NCBI RefSeq assembly: GCF_018129405.1
Contig: NZ_JAFCLP010000008.1
Span: 124,001 to 188,000, forward strand
DNA length: 64,000 bases
Direction: 5' to 3'
Source of the DNA: Bradyrhizobium iriomotense
Lineage (GTDB): Bacteria > Pseudomonadota > Alphaproteobacteria > Rhizobiales > Xanthobacteraceae
Within the stretch, counting starts at the first letter, position 1; every line of letters begins with the position of its first letter. The position numbers were made by a program, and so were the translations under genes. The notes under the pieces are model-generated. The model worked only from the letters and a program-made list of their open reading frames with translations, was not told the DNA's origin and did not search any database. Of this stretch, positions 51,510 to 60,002 are shown piece after piece.

Positions 51510-52517
51510 TCAGGCCGTCCCGCGAATCTGCCGCGGTGTCAGCCCGGGCGGGCCCTTGCCGGCGAGTTCTGCCTCCCTGATCAGCGCAACAATGCGGCGC
51601 ATCAGCGGCACGGCGACATTGTTCTGCTCGGCAAGCGCGATGACCGCGCCCTGGAGATAGTCGATCTCGGTCTTGCGGCCCTGTTTCAGATCCTGCCACA
51701 TCGAGGAGCGCGCCTCGGGATCGATCTTCATGGTCCGCCCGAGGATCGCGTTGAAGATCATGTCGGGCAGCCGCAGCAATGTCGGAGACCAGTTCATCGG
51801 GATCGGCGTTGACGAGACCGGCGCGATACCGGCGGCATGCAGCGCAGCCAGCCCCTCCGCCATCTGGTCGGCGAACAATCTTCGCCAGTCGCGATTTGCC
51901 AGTTGCGCCGCGAGCGGCATGTCGGACAGCGCGCTGAGCGCGTTGTTCAGATTGATGATCAGCTTGCCCCATTGCACGCCGGTGATGTCACCGCTCGCGC
52001 GCACGTTAAGGCCGGGCACCGAAAGCGCTCCGGCGGTGTTTGCCGCGTCTGCTCCGACATGGATGTCGCCGGAGCTCGAGCGGTGGAAACGACCCTCGCC
52101 CTTCGCGACCACGTTGAACGGCACCATGCCGGCCAGCACGCGCCGGTCGCCGAGGCGTTCGCGCAGCACCGCGACATTGCCTATCCCGTTCTGAAGCGAG
52201 ACGATGACGGCATCCTGCGGCGCATGCTGCGCGATCTGGTCCGCGACATCGGCGGTGTCGGCGCTCTTCACCGTCACCAGCACGATGCCCGCGCTGTGGA
52301 AGATCGATGGATCTTCCGAGAGCGCGAGCTGGCCGGCACCGAGCTTCTTCTCGGAGCCGTCGAAATCGGTCAGAAGCAGGCCGAACCGCTCGATCTCGGT
52401 CTTCACCCGCGGCCGCACCAGGAGCGCGACGCGACGGCCGGCTGATGCCAGCATGCCGCCGACGAAACAGCCGATGGCGCCCGCACCGGCCACCACGATC
52501 GGTCGATCCGTAACCAC
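51510..52517 (-). CDS. Ketopantoate reductase family protein (ApbA/PanE-like), GTG start
   Basis: Read from GTG 52517 (AAGGAG 6 bases upstream) the protein has 335 residues. The NADP-binding IVVAGAGAIGCFVGGMLASAGRRV is at the N-terminus, followed by QNGIGNVAVLRERLGDRRVLAGMVPFN and a C-terminal helical domain ending MRRIVALIREAELAGKGPPGLTPRQI. It shares the fold of PanE but is a paralogue of the gene at 36002. The longer frame upstream overlaps the divergent YidB gene and lacks coding character. Confidence 0.85.
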   Translation of the reverse strand: MVTDRPIVVAGAGAIGCFVGGMLASAGRRVALLVRPRVKTEIERFGLLLTDFDGSEKKLGAGQLALSEDPSIFHSAGIVLVTVKSADTADVADQIAQHAPQDAVIVSLQNGIGNVAVLRERLGDRRVLAGMVPFNVVAKGEGRFHRSSSGDIHVGADAANTAGALSVPGLNVRASGDITGVQWGKLIINLNNALSALSDMPLAAQLANRDWRRLFADQMAEGLAALHAAGIAPVSSTPIPMNWSPTLLRLPDMIFNAILGRTMKIDPEARSSMWQDLKQGRKTEIDYLQGAVIALAEQNNVAVPLMRRIVALIREAELAGKGPPGLTPRQIRGTA

Positions 52518-52680
52518 CTCGTTCTCCTTAAACGTCCCGCCTTCGATAGCAGAGGCAACGCCGCCTGCCCATTGGTTGCGAGGCATCCGCCTTGTAACCG
52601 TCATGAGAGCCCCATATGTTTTCGCCCCGGGGGCAGTCAGCGGCGAGCACTCGCCGAACGAGACGCCAAAGGAGAGCACC

Positions 52681-53274
52681 ATGGGTCTACTCGATGTCCT
52701 CAACGGCATGCAGAACGGCCCCCGCGGCCCGAGCACACCAAGCTCCGAGCAATCCTCCGGCGGCATGTCACCGATGACCATGGCGCTGCTCGGCCTGCTC
52801 GCCTGGAAGGCGTTCAAGCATCTGACGGCTGGCCAGCCCGGTGCGGCGCCTGCCCCGGAGCAGCGCTCACCGCTGCCACCTCCGACACCGGTCAATACCG
52901 GCAACGCCACGCTTCCCGGCGGCAGCGGCGGCCTCAGCGACCTGCTCAAGGGCGGCCTCGGCGGGCTGATCGCCGGTGGCGCGGCCGGCACCGTGCTGAG
53001 CGGCGGGCTCGGCGATCTCCTCAACCAGCTTCAGCAGAGCGGCCATGGCGAGACCGCGAATTCCTGGGTCGGCAAGGGCGAGAACAAGCCGATCGCACCC
53101 GGCGATCTCGCGAGCGCCCTCGGCGCCGACCAGATCGAGAGCCTGTCCGCCCAGAGCGGCCTGTCGCGCGAAGAGCTGCTCTCCGGTCTCAGCCAGTATC
53201 TGCCGCAGGTGATCGACCACCTGACGCCCGATGGACGGGTGCCGACCGAGAATGAACTCTCGGGCAGGATTTAG
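52681..53274 (+). CDS. YidB/DUF937-family protein
   Basis: The 197-residue protein begins MGLLDVLNGMQNGPRG, has a short hydrophobic helix (MTMALLGLLAWKAFKHL), a Pro/Ala linker and a Gly-rich domain with GLGGLIAGGAAGTVLSGGLGDLLNQLQQSG. The YidB signature WVGKGENKPIAPGDLASALGADQI-ESLSAQSGLS... is present near residue 125-155. The family is of unknown function, predicted to be a soluble or membrane-associated protein. It is divergent from the ketopantoate-reductase-like gene by 163 bases. Confidence 0.88.
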   Translation: MGLLDVLNGMQNGPRGPSTPSSEQSSGGMSPMTMALLGLLAWKAFKHLTAGQPGAAPAPEQRSPLPPPTPVNTGNATLPGGSGGLSDLLKGGLGGLIAGGAAGTVLSGGLGDLLNQLQQSGHGETANSWVGKGENKPIAPGDLASALGADQIESLSAQSGLSREELLSGLSQYLPQVIDHLTPDGRVPTENELSGRI

Positions 53275-53295
53275 GAGAAGTCTTCAGTTCAGTTT

Positions 53296-53344
53296 GAGCG
53301 TGATCCGCTCGGAAAACCGCTGCAGACTTTTCCGGATCACGCTC
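53296..53344. repeat. Hairpin intergenic repeat (family E)
   Basis: GAGCGTGATCC ... GGAAAA (53296-53316) pairs with TTTTCC-GGATCACGCTC (53328-53344), leaving the loop CCGCTGCAGAC. The form is a frequent Bradyrhizobium-type intergenic hairpin and may end transcription of the YidB-like gene. Confidence 0.75.
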
Positions 53345-53373
53345 TGCGAATTCCAGGCAAGGGGAGCACTGTC

Positions 53374-53646
53374 ATGAGTTTCGGCGGCCTGTTGTGGATC
53401 ATCATCGTCGGCTTCGTCGCCGGCCTCATCGCGCGCTGGCTGGCACCGGGGCCGAACAACCCGAGCGGCTTCATCCTCACCACCATCCTCGGCATTGCCG
53501 GCGCATTTCTCGCGACCTTCATCGGCCAGGCCATCGGCCATTACAGCCCCGACCAGGGCGCCGGCTTCATCATGGCCACAATCGGCGCAGTGGTGGTGCT
53601 GTTCATCTGGCACCGCCTGGTGGCCAGCGGCGTGATAAAGGGGTGA
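53374..53646 (+). CDS. GlsB/YeaQ/YmgE-family small membrane protein
   Basis: The 90-residue protein has three membrane helices (LLWIIIVGFVAGLIARWLAPG; FILTTILGIAGAFLATFIGQAIG; GFIMATIGAVVVLFIWHRLV), with the Gly-rich family signature (GFVAGLIARWLAPGPNNPSGF). These transglycosylase-associated proteins are induced by stress in other bacteria; the mechanism is unknown. Follows the YidB gene with a hairpin between, so co-transcription is uncertain. Confidence 0.9.
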   Translation: MSFGGLLWIIIVGFVAGLIARWLAPGPNNPSGFILTTILGIAGAFLATFIGQAIGHYSPDQGAGFIMATIGAVVVLFIWHRLVASGVIKG

Positions 53647-53651
53647 GTTTC

Positions 53652-53805
53652 GTCGTCCCGGACAAGCGCGCCCTAAGCGCGCGCAGATCCGGGACCACAG
53701 GGATTGGTTTGGCGAAGATTGATAACTCCGAGTCTTCGCCAAACTACTCCCTGTGGTTATGGGTCCCGGCCCCCCGTGCGCAATTGCGCACTAGGCCGGG
53801 ACGAC
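53652..53805. repeat. Palindromic intergenic repeat (family A)
   Basis: GTCGTCCCGGACAAGCGCGCC... (from 53652) pairs with ...GCGCACTAGGCCGGGACGAC (to 53805) in its outer arms. An inner stem TTTGGCGAAGA... / ...TCTTCGCCAAA is exact. It lies between the convergent YeaQ-like and SDR genes. Confidence 0.85.
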
Positions 53806-53834
53806 ATGTGAATTTGACGCGCCAGCGGAGTGTC

Positions 53835-54620
53835 TCACGTAATCAAATGCATCCCCGCGTCCATGCGCACGACCTCGCCGGTCATGTTGCAGGAGGCCGG
53901 CATCGCGAGGAAGCAGACGAGCTGCGCGATGTCGTCGGCGGTTGATGCGACCTTCAGCGGCACCTTCGCCACCACGCTGTCGCGCACCTGCTTGGCGCCG
54001 GCCTCGCCGCGGCCCTTGGTGAACCAGGGCGTGTCGATATAGCCGGGGCACACCGTGTTGACGCGGATCAGCGGCGCCAGCGCGCGGGACAGCGACAGCG
54101 TCATGGTGTTGAGCGCGCCCTTGCTCGCGGCATAGGCGATCGACGAACCGACGCCACTGATGCCGGCGACCGACGACACGTTGACGACCGCCGACGGCCG
54201 CCCCGAAGCCTTCGCACCGGCCTCGAGCAGGCTGCGCGCGGCGCGCACCATCTGGAACGGGCCGATGGTGTTGACACCATAGAGCCGCTGAAAGTCTTCA
54301 GCCGACAAGCCGTCGAGATCGGCATGGGCGACATGCTTGGTGGTGCCGGCATTGTTGACGAGGATGTCGAGCCGGCCCCAGCCGCTGGCGGCAGCGACGA
54401 TCTTGCGGCAATCCTCATCCTTGGAGACGTCGCCCTGCGCGACCAGCGCCTCCGCCGCGCCCGCCTTGCGGCACACCTCGGCCGTCGCCTCGGCTTCCTT
54501 CTGGCTCGACGAATAGTTGATGACGAGCCGCGCCCCGCTCCGCGCGAGAATTTCCGCGGTTGCCGCTCCGAGGCCGGATGCGGACCCCGTCACGATTGCG
54601 CACAAACCGTCTTTTGCCAT
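53835..54620 (-). CDS. SDR-family oxidoreductase
   Basis: The 261-residue enzyme starts at 54620 (GGGGAAGGAAATC upstream). It has the Rossmann motif AIVTGSASGLGAATAEILARSG (TGxxxGxG), NNAGTT, the catalytic Ser in VVNVSSVAGISGVGSSI, and the YxxxK segment AYAASKGALN. It reduces or oxidises a hydroxyl or keto group using NAD(P). It is divergent from the acyl-CoA dehydrogenase operon, so a role such as 3-hydroxyacyl oxidation is plausible. Confidence 0.9.
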   Translation of the reverse strand: MAKDGLCAIVTGSASGLGAATAEILARSGARLVINYSSSQKEAEATAEVCRKAGAAEALVAQGDVSKDEDCRKIVAAASGWGRLDILVNNAGTTKHVAHADLDGLSAEDFQRLYGVNTIGPFQMVRAARSLLEAGAKASGRPSAVVNVSSVAGISGVGSSIAYAASKGALNTMTLSLSRALAPLIRVNTVCPGYIDTPWFTKGRGEAGAKQVRDSVVAKVPLKVASTADDIAQLVCFLAMPASCNMTGEVVRMDAGMHLIT

Positions 54621-54866
54621 CCGGATTTCCTTCCCCTGTATCTGATGCGGTGTCCTGTTTAGCGAGTTTGCCGCGCCCTGCAAATCGAGCAAACTCCGCT
54701 AAGCGGAATTAGCATTTCTTGAAGCCTGTCCCCATGCCGGCGCCGCAGATGGACCTGCGATCAACGCTTGTCAGGGCCATGGCTTTTTCCGATCATCGGG
54801 CGCAAGAAGAGACTGCGCGCCGGCCGATCAGACCGGATGCGCCAATGGCAAAACACGGGGAACGCT

Positions 54867-55931
54867 GTGGCGGAGAGTGACAATATCGTCGTCGAGACCG
54901 CGGAGAAAATCTTCGCCGATCTTGCCGATCCGCAAACCATCAACAACGACAAGAATAATTCGTGGCAGGCGCCGCTGTGGCAGGCACTGAGCGAAGCCGG
55001 CCTGCCGCTGTCCTGGGTGCCTGACGACCTCGGCGGCTCCGGCGCGAGCCTTGCCGACGGCTTTGCGCTGCTGAACGCCGCCGGCCGCTTCGCGGTCGCG
55101 GTTCCCCTGGCCGAGACCATGCTCGCGGGCTGGCTGCTCGCACAGGCGAAGATCGCTTCGCCCGAGGGCGAGATGACGGTCCTGCCGGCGAGCCCGAAGG
55201 ATCGCATCACCCTCGATGCCGACGGCGCGCTCTCCGGCCGCACCCGCGGCGTGCCCTTTGCCAAGGCGGCGAAACATTTTGCGGTGCTGGCGCAGGGCAA
55301 GGACGGCGCCGTCATTGCGCTGGTCGATGCGAGCAAGGGCCGGATCGAATCCGGGCTCAATGTCGGCTACGACCACAGCGACACCGTGACGCTCGACAAG
55401 GTGCAGCCGATCACCATCAAGTCCTCACCGAAGGGCTTTGAGCAGACCAATCTGATGCTGATGGGCGGCGTTGCGCGCAGCCTTCAGATCGCCGGCGCGC
55501 TGGAATCGATGCTCGACATTTCCGTGCGCTACTCCAACGAGCGCGTCGCCTTCGAGAAGAAGATCTCGAAATTCCAGGCGGTGCAGCACAATCTCGCGCG
55601 CCTCGCCGGTGAATCCGCCGCGGCGCTTGCGGCCGCGACGTCAGCCGCCGACGCCATCGCCAACGCAAAATCGTTCGACGACGCGGTCTATCTCGAAGCC
55701 GCCTCGGCAAAGATCCGCTGCGCGGAAGCAGCCGAAAAAGGCGGCAGCATCGCGCATCAGGTTCACGGCGCGATCGGCTTCACCATGGAGCACATCCTGC
55801 ACCGCTACTCGCTGCGGGCGCTGGCCTGGCGCGACGATTTCGGTTCGGAGAGCCATTGGGCCGTCGAGCTCGGCAAGCTGGTCGCCACCAGAGGCGCCGA
55901 TGAATTGTGGCCGCTCGTGGCGTCGCGCTGA
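54867..55931 (+). CDS. Acyl-CoA dehydrogenase-like subunit, divergent (no TEPxxGSD motif)
   Basis: Read from GTG 54867 the protein has 354 residues. It retains the acyl-CoA dehydrogenase C-terminal helical domain (SNERVAFEKKISKFQAVQHNLARL; KGGSIAHQVHGAIGFTMEHILHRYSLRALAWRDDF). However, its middle domain lacks the usual FAD-binding TEPxxGSD motif and has short beta-strand replacement (MTVLPASPKDRITLDADGAL). It is followed by a full-length dehydrogenase 18 bases on, which suggests a heteromeric enzyme of two unlike subunits as in steroid and cyclic-acid degradation. A more upstream ATG is possible. Confidence 0.8.
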   Translation: MAESDNIVVETAEKIFADLADPQTINNDKNNSWQAPLWQALSEAGLPLSWVPDDLGGSGASLADGFALLNAAGRFAVAVPLAETMLAGWLLAQAKIASPEGEMTVLPASPKDRITLDADGALSGRTRGVPFAKAAKHFAVLAQGKDGAVIALVDASKGRIESGLNVGYDHSDTVTLDKVQPITIKSSPKGFEQTNLMLMGGVARSLQIAGALESMLDISVRYSNERVAFEKKISKFQAVQHNLARLAGESAAALAAATSAADAIANAKSFDDAVYLEAASAKIRCAEAAEKGGSIAHQVHGAIGFTMEHILHRYSLRALAWRDDFGSESHWAVELGKLVATRGADELWPLVASR

Positions 55932-55949
55932 TCAGGAGACGAGACAACA

Positions 55950-57110
55950 ATGACCGCCGCCCTCCGTTTCGATCCGATCCGCCTGCCGGAAAAGTGCGAA
56001 CAGCTGCGCAAGGAAGTGCGCGCCTTCCTCGCCGAGGAAATCGCCGCAGGCACCTTCGATCCGAACAAGCCCAACCGCGAAGACACCGACGCGCCGGAAT
56101 TTTCCCGCCGGGTCGGTGCCAAGGGCTGGCTGGGGATGACCTGGCCGAAGAAGTATGGCGGCCAGGAGCGCTCCTTCCTCGAGCGCTACGTCGTCACCGA
56201 GGAGATGCGCGTCGCCAATGCGCCGACGCGGCGCTTTTTCGTCGCCGACCGCCAGAGCGGGCCGGTGCTGCTGAAATATGCGCCCGAGCACATCAAGATG
56301 GAGATCCTGCCGCGGATCTGCCGCGGCGAGATCTGCTTCGCCATCGGCATGAGCGAGCCGAATTCCGGCTCCGACCTGTTCGCGGCGAAGACGCGCGCGA
56401 CCAGGACCGACGGCGGCTATCTCATCAACGGCACCAAGATCTGGACCTCGTCGGCGCACATCGCCGACTACATGATCGCGATCTTCCGGACCTCGCCGCC
56501 GACCAAGGAGAACCGCCGCCACGGCCTGACCCAGTTCCTGGTCAAGATGAAGCAGCCCGGCATCAAGGTGAACCCGATCGGCCAGATCACCGGCCAGTAC
56601 GAGTTCAACGAAGTCGTCTTCACCGATCACTTCATCCCTGATGATCACGTGCTCGGCGAGGTCGACGGCGCCTGGAAGCAGGCGACGAGCGAGCTCGCCT
56701 ATGAGCGCTCGGGCCCCGAGCGCTTCCTGGAGACATACTACGTGCTGACCGAGCTGGTGCGCGCGGTCGGCCCCAACCCGGACACGCGCAGCGCCGAGGG
56801 CATCGGCCGGCTGGTCGCGCAGCTTCACACCATGCGGCGCATGTCGGTCTCGGTGGCCGGCATGCTGCAGGCCGGCAAAGAGCCGGTGGTCGAGGCGTCC
56901 ATCGTCAAGGACATCGGCACGGTCTGGGAGCAGCAGCTTCCGCACCGCGTGCGCGACCTCGCCGCCTTCGTCGAGGAGACCGCGACCAATCGCGAGACCT
57001 TGGAGCGGCAGCTCGACTTCGCCATCAAGACCGCGCCGAAGCTCACCATCCAGGGCGGCACCACCGAGGTGCTGCGCGGCATCATCGCCCGCGGGCTTGG
57101 CTTGCGCTAG
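55950..57110 (+). CDS. Acyl-CoA dehydrogenase (partner subunit)
   Basis: The 386-residue flavoenzyme has the acyl/FAD motif CFAIGMSEPNSGSDLFAAKT and the beta-strand GGYLINGTKIWTSSAHIADY. The C-terminal AKLTIQGGTTEVLRGIIARGLGLR matches the end of FadE-type dehydrogenases. It lies 18 bases after its unlike partner. Together they may form an alpha2beta2 dehydrogenase. The catalytic base position is not assigned; the segment AYERSGPERFLETYYVL is one candidate region. Confidence 0.88.
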   Translation: MTAALRFDPIRLPEKCEQLRKEVRAFLAEEIAAGTFDPNKPNREDTDAPEFSRRVGAKGWLGMTWPKKYGGQERSFLERYVVTEEMRVANAPTRRFFVADRQSGPVLLKYAPEHIKMEILPRICRGEICFAIGMSEPNSGSDLFAAKTRATRTDGGYLINGTKIWTSSAHIADYMIAIFRTSPPTKENRRHGLTQFLVKMKQPGIKVNPIGQITGQYEFNEVVFTDHFIPDDHVLGEVDGAWKQATSELAYERSGPERFLETYYVLTELVRAVGPNPDTRSAEGIGRLVAQLHTMRRMSVSVAGMLQAGKEPVVEASIVKDIGTVWEQQLPHRVRDLAAFVEETATNRETLERQLDFAIKTAPKLTIQGGTTEVLRGIIARGLGLR

Positions 57111-57137
57111 ATGAGACCGAGATGCCGGCCGCGCGCT

Positions 57138-57264
57138 CTGTCCACCTCTCCCATCGGGAGAGGTCGGCGCATAGCGCCGGGTGAGGGGCGACGGTCCCTC
57201 GATAGAGCACAACCCCTCACCCGATTTTCTGGCGCAAATCGACCTCTCCCTCCGGGAGAGGTGG
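57138..57264. repeat. Intergenic repeat family C
   Basis: Two hairpins, CCTCTCCCATCGGGAGAGG and CCTCTCCCTCCGGGAGAGG, are joined by a GGCGCATAGCGCCGGGTGAGGGG spacer and its CCCCTCACCC inverse. This is the intact relative of the repeat at 16678 that hosts the IS element. Confidence 0.85.
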
Positions 57265-57294
57265 TTCTTCGCTACTGAGATACTGGAGGCAAGA

Positions 57295-58113
57295 ATGAGC
57301 ACGTATAAAGACGTCAGCGTCGAAAAAGTTGGACACGTCGGCACCATCGAGATCCGCCGCCCGCCGCTCAACTTCTTCGACATCTCGCTGATCAACCAGA
57401 TCGCCGATGCGCTCGACGAGTTCGACCGCGACATCGAGATCCGCGCCTCGGTTCTGTCGGCGCAGGGCAAGGCGTTCTGCGCCGGCGCCAATTTCGGCGA
57501 CCCGGCGCGGCAGGCGCAGGAAGCGCGCGAGGCCGAGCAGGCCAAGAAAGGCGATCCGGCCGACAATCTCGGGCCGATCAGCCATCTCTACATCCAGGCC
57601 GTGCGCATCTTCCGTGCCAAGAAGCCGATCGTCGCCGCCGTGCAGGGCGCGGCCATCGGCGGCGGGTTGGGCCTCGCAGTGTCGGCCGACTTCCGCGTCA
57701 CCTGCCCCGAAGCGCGCTTCTCCGCCAACTTCACCAAGCTTGGCTTCCATCCCGGCTTCGGCCTGACCGTGACGCTGCCCGAGCTGATCGGCAAGAACAA
57801 CGCCGAGCTGATGTTCTACACCAGCCGCCGCGTCACCGGCGACGAGGCCTATAAATGGGGCCTCGCCAACGAGCTTGTGCCGCAGGACCAGGTGAAGGCC
57901 GCCGCGATGAAGCTCGCCGGCGAGATCGCCGAATGCTCCCCGCTCGGCCTGCTCTCGACCCGCGCCACGTTGCGCAATGGCCTAGCCGACCGTGTCATGG
58001 CCGCGACCAATCACGAGCTCGCCGAGCAGACGCGATTGCGCGCGACGGAGGACTTCAAGGAAGGCGTGAAGGCCACCGAGGAGCGGCGCGCGGCGAATTT
58101 TAAGGGAAGGTAA
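57295..58113 (+). CDS. Enoyl-CoA hydratase/isomerase family protein
   Basis: The 272-residue crotonase-fold enzyme starts at 57295 with TGGAGG upstream. It has SVLSAQGKAFCAGANFGDPARQ (oxyanion hole) and AAVQGAAIGGGLGLAVSADFRVTCPEARFSANFTKLG, then GFGLTVTLPELIGKNNAELM. The catalytic Glu of classical hydratases may be replaced by the segment in this variant. It follows the two-subunit dehydrogenase and would take the next step on its enoyl-CoA product. Confidence 0.87.
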   Translation: MSTYKDVSVEKVGHVGTIEIRRPPLNFFDISLINQIADALDEFDRDIEIRASVLSAQGKAFCAGANFGDPARQAQEAREAEQAKKGDPADNLGPISHLYIQAVRIFRAKKPIVAAVQGAAIGGGLGLAVSADFRVTCPEARFSANFTKLGFHPGFGLTVTLPELIGKNNAELMFYTSRRVTGDEAYKWGLANELVPQDQVKAAAMKLAGEIAECSPLGLLSTRATLRNGLADRVMAATNHELAEQTRLRATEDFKEGVKATEERRAANFKGR

Positions 58114-58158
58114 TCGCGCGCTTCGCCGGATCACTCAGGCATCGCAACATTCTCAATC

Positions 58159-58299
58159 GTCGTCCTGGCGAAAGCCAGGACCCATTACCCCAGGGAGAGG
58201 TTGTAGCGCGAAACTCTCAACCACGAGTCCTCGTCGAACTCCTCCCTGGGGTAATGGGTCCTGGATCAGCGCTCGCTCCGCTCGCTTGTCCAGGACGAC
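58159..58299. repeat. Palindromic intergenic repeat (family A, CTGG variant)
   Basis: Left arm GTCGTCCTGGCGAAAGCCAG... (from 58159) and right arm ending ...GTCCAGGACGAC (to 58299), with an inner CCTGGATCAGCGCTCGCTC segment. It lies between the convergent enoyl-CoA hydratase and VOC genes. Confidence 0.85.
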
Positions 58300-58328
58300 G
58301 TGAGGAGACTGGCTACGAAGGCGCGAAC

Positions 58329-59087
58329 TCAGGCGCCAAGCCTGAATGTCACCCCGCCCAGCAAGAACTCATTGCCGGCGACCGCGAGCCCCTTTGCCTT
58401 GGCGGTATGGAGCACCTGGGCCACGTCAGCCACCCGAAACTCCAGCGCGCTCATGATCTCGCTGGCGCCCTTGACGAAGCGGAAGGTGGCATTGGGCAAC
58501 TTCAGTTCGGCCTCGTCATTCGGCGCAATCCCGATGATCTTGCCCCAATGCTCCGCAAGCCCTCGCGGTTCCGGGCTCTGCATCTCCACACCCGTCAGCG
58601 CCTGCGTCACATCCGTGCGGATGAATTTTTGCCAGTCCGGTCCCGCCGGCGGATACGCTCCCAGAATGTCATCGCTGCCTTCGGTGTGGTTGAACTCGAT
58701 GAAGGCGGCGCGGCAGTCGCGCGGGTGAAGCTGCACGCCGTGATAGGGCGCGTGGTCGATCACGTTGGCGGTGCGCACGCCGAGCGCATTTGCATTGCGG
58801 CCGCGCTCGTCGGGATCATCGCAGCAGAAGATCGCCATGTAGCCGCCGCGGCCGCCGGTCTTCTCGATGAAGCGGCCGGCCGTGGTGCCCTCCTTGAACG
58901 GCGCCACCACCTCCAGCAGGATCGTGTCGACCGGGAGCAGCGCGTTCTCCAGGCCGTACTTCGCGACATTACCGTCGCGGTAGCAGACGGCGAGACCCAT
59001 GATCCTGGCGATGTCGGAGATCACGGGCTCGAGCTGCGGCGCGACCAGGCAGATCTGGCGCAAGCGCATGTAGGACGCCATCGTCAC
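58329..59087 (-). CDS. VOC-family protein (glyoxalase-like)
   Basis: The 252-residue protein has a two-module VOC fold: RQICLVAPQLEPVISDIARIMGLAVCYRDGNVAKYGLENALLPVDTILLEVVAPFKEG in the first half and FIEFNHTEGSDDILGAYPPAGPDWQKF in the second. It lacks obvious metal-ligand motifs. Overlaps the enoyl-CoA hydratase gene downstream of it by 4 bases. Likely part of a catabolic operon; function unknown. Confidence 0.8.
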   Translation of the reverse strand: MTMASYMRLRQICLVAPQLEPVISDIARIMGLAVCYRDGNVAKYGLENALLPVDTILLEVVAPFKEGTTAGRFIEKTGGRGGYMAIFCCDDPDERGRNANALGVRTANVIDHAPYHGVQLHPRDCRAAFIEFNHTEGSDDILGAYPPAGPDWQKFIRTDVTQALTGVEMQSPEPRGLAEHWGKIIGIAPNDEAELKLPNATFRFVKGASEIMSALEFRVADVAQVLHTAKAKGLAVAGNEFLLGGVTFRLGA

Positions 59088-59875
59088 TCGCCCCTGAAGG
59101 CGGGCTTGCGCTTCTCGACGAAGGCTTTTGCAGCCTCCTTGTGATCGGCGGTGTCGCCGCAGCGGGTGTGATGGATCGCTTCGCCGTCGAAGCAGTCCTC
59201 CAGCGCCAGATGCTCGGCATTGTTGATGTTGCGCTTGATGTAGCCGAGCGCGATCGAGGGCCCCTGCGCCAGCGACAGCGCCAGCTCGTGCGCGGCGGCG
59301 TCGATCTCGGCATCGGGCACGACCTTCGTCACCATGCCGATGGCGTGCGCTTCCTTCGCAGTGAGCACCGGCGACATCAAATACAGCTCGCGCGCCCGTG
59401 CGCTGCCGAGCAGCTGGGTGAGGAAATAGGTGCCGCCATAATCGCCGGAGAAGCCGACTTTGGCGAAAGCGGTGGTGATCTTGCAGGATTCGCTGGCGAT
59501 GCGCAGATCGCAGGACAGCGCCATCGACAGCCCGGCGCCGGCCGCCGCACCGTCGAGCTGCGCCACCACCGGTTTCGGCATCTGGTGCAGGATGCGCGAG
59601 ACCTCCATGCCGCGGCGCAAATTCGCGAGCTTCTGCTCGAACGGCAGCGGCGCGCGGCCCTCCGCCATCGACTTGACGTCGCCGCCGACGCAGAACGAGC
59701 CGCCGGCGCCCTTGAACAGCACCGCGCGCACGTCAGGATCGTCAGCCGCGCGCCGCGCCGCCTCGACCAGCCCGCGCACCATGTCGGGGTTGAGCGCGTT
59801 CTTCCGCTCCGGACGGTTCATGGTGATGGTGAGCAGCCCGCCTTCGAGCTTTTGCAGGACCATGTCGTTGCTCAC
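59084..59875 (-). CDS. Enoyl-CoA hydratase
   Basis: The 263-residue crotonase has VLFKGAGGSFCVGGDVKSMAEG (oxyanion hole), PVVAQLDGAAAGAGLSMALSCDLRIASESCKITTAFAKVGFSGDYGGTYFLTQLLG with a Gly-Asp at the position of the second catalytic acid, and a C-terminal LVTALSLAQ-type helix (HELALSLAQGPSIALGYIKRNINNA). It hydrates an enoyl-CoA. The VOC gene follows with a 4-base overlap. Confidence 0.9.
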   Translation of the reverse strand: MSNDMVLQKLEGGLLTITMNRPERKNALNPDMVRGLVEAARRAADDPDVRAVLFKGAGGSFCVGGDVKSMAEGRAPLPFEQKLANLRRGMEVSRILHQMPKPVVAQLDGAAAGAGLSMALSCDLRIASESCKITTAFAKVGFSGDYGGTYFLTQLLGSARARELYLMSPVLTAKEAHAIGMVTKVVPDAEIDAAAHELALSLAQGPSIALGYIKRNINNAEHLALEDCFDGEAIHHTRCGDTADHKEAAKAFVEKRKPAFRGE

Positions 59876-59905
59876 AGGACGTCTCCCTTGTTGTTGTGTA
59901 TCTCC

Positions 59906-59982
59906 GTCGTTCCGGGGCGCGCAACGCGCGAACCCGGAACCTCGAGATCCCGGGTTCTCGCTTCGCGAGCCCCGGGATGACG
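59906..59982. repeat. Palindromic intergenic repeat (family B)
   Basis: GTCGTTCCGGGGCGCG ... CCCCGGGATGACG arms enclose AACCTCGAGATCCCGGGTT. Lies between the LivK-type binding protein and the enoyl-CoA hydratase genes. Confidence 0.85.
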
Positions 59983-60002
59983 TCGTGACTTACGTCACGC
60001 CG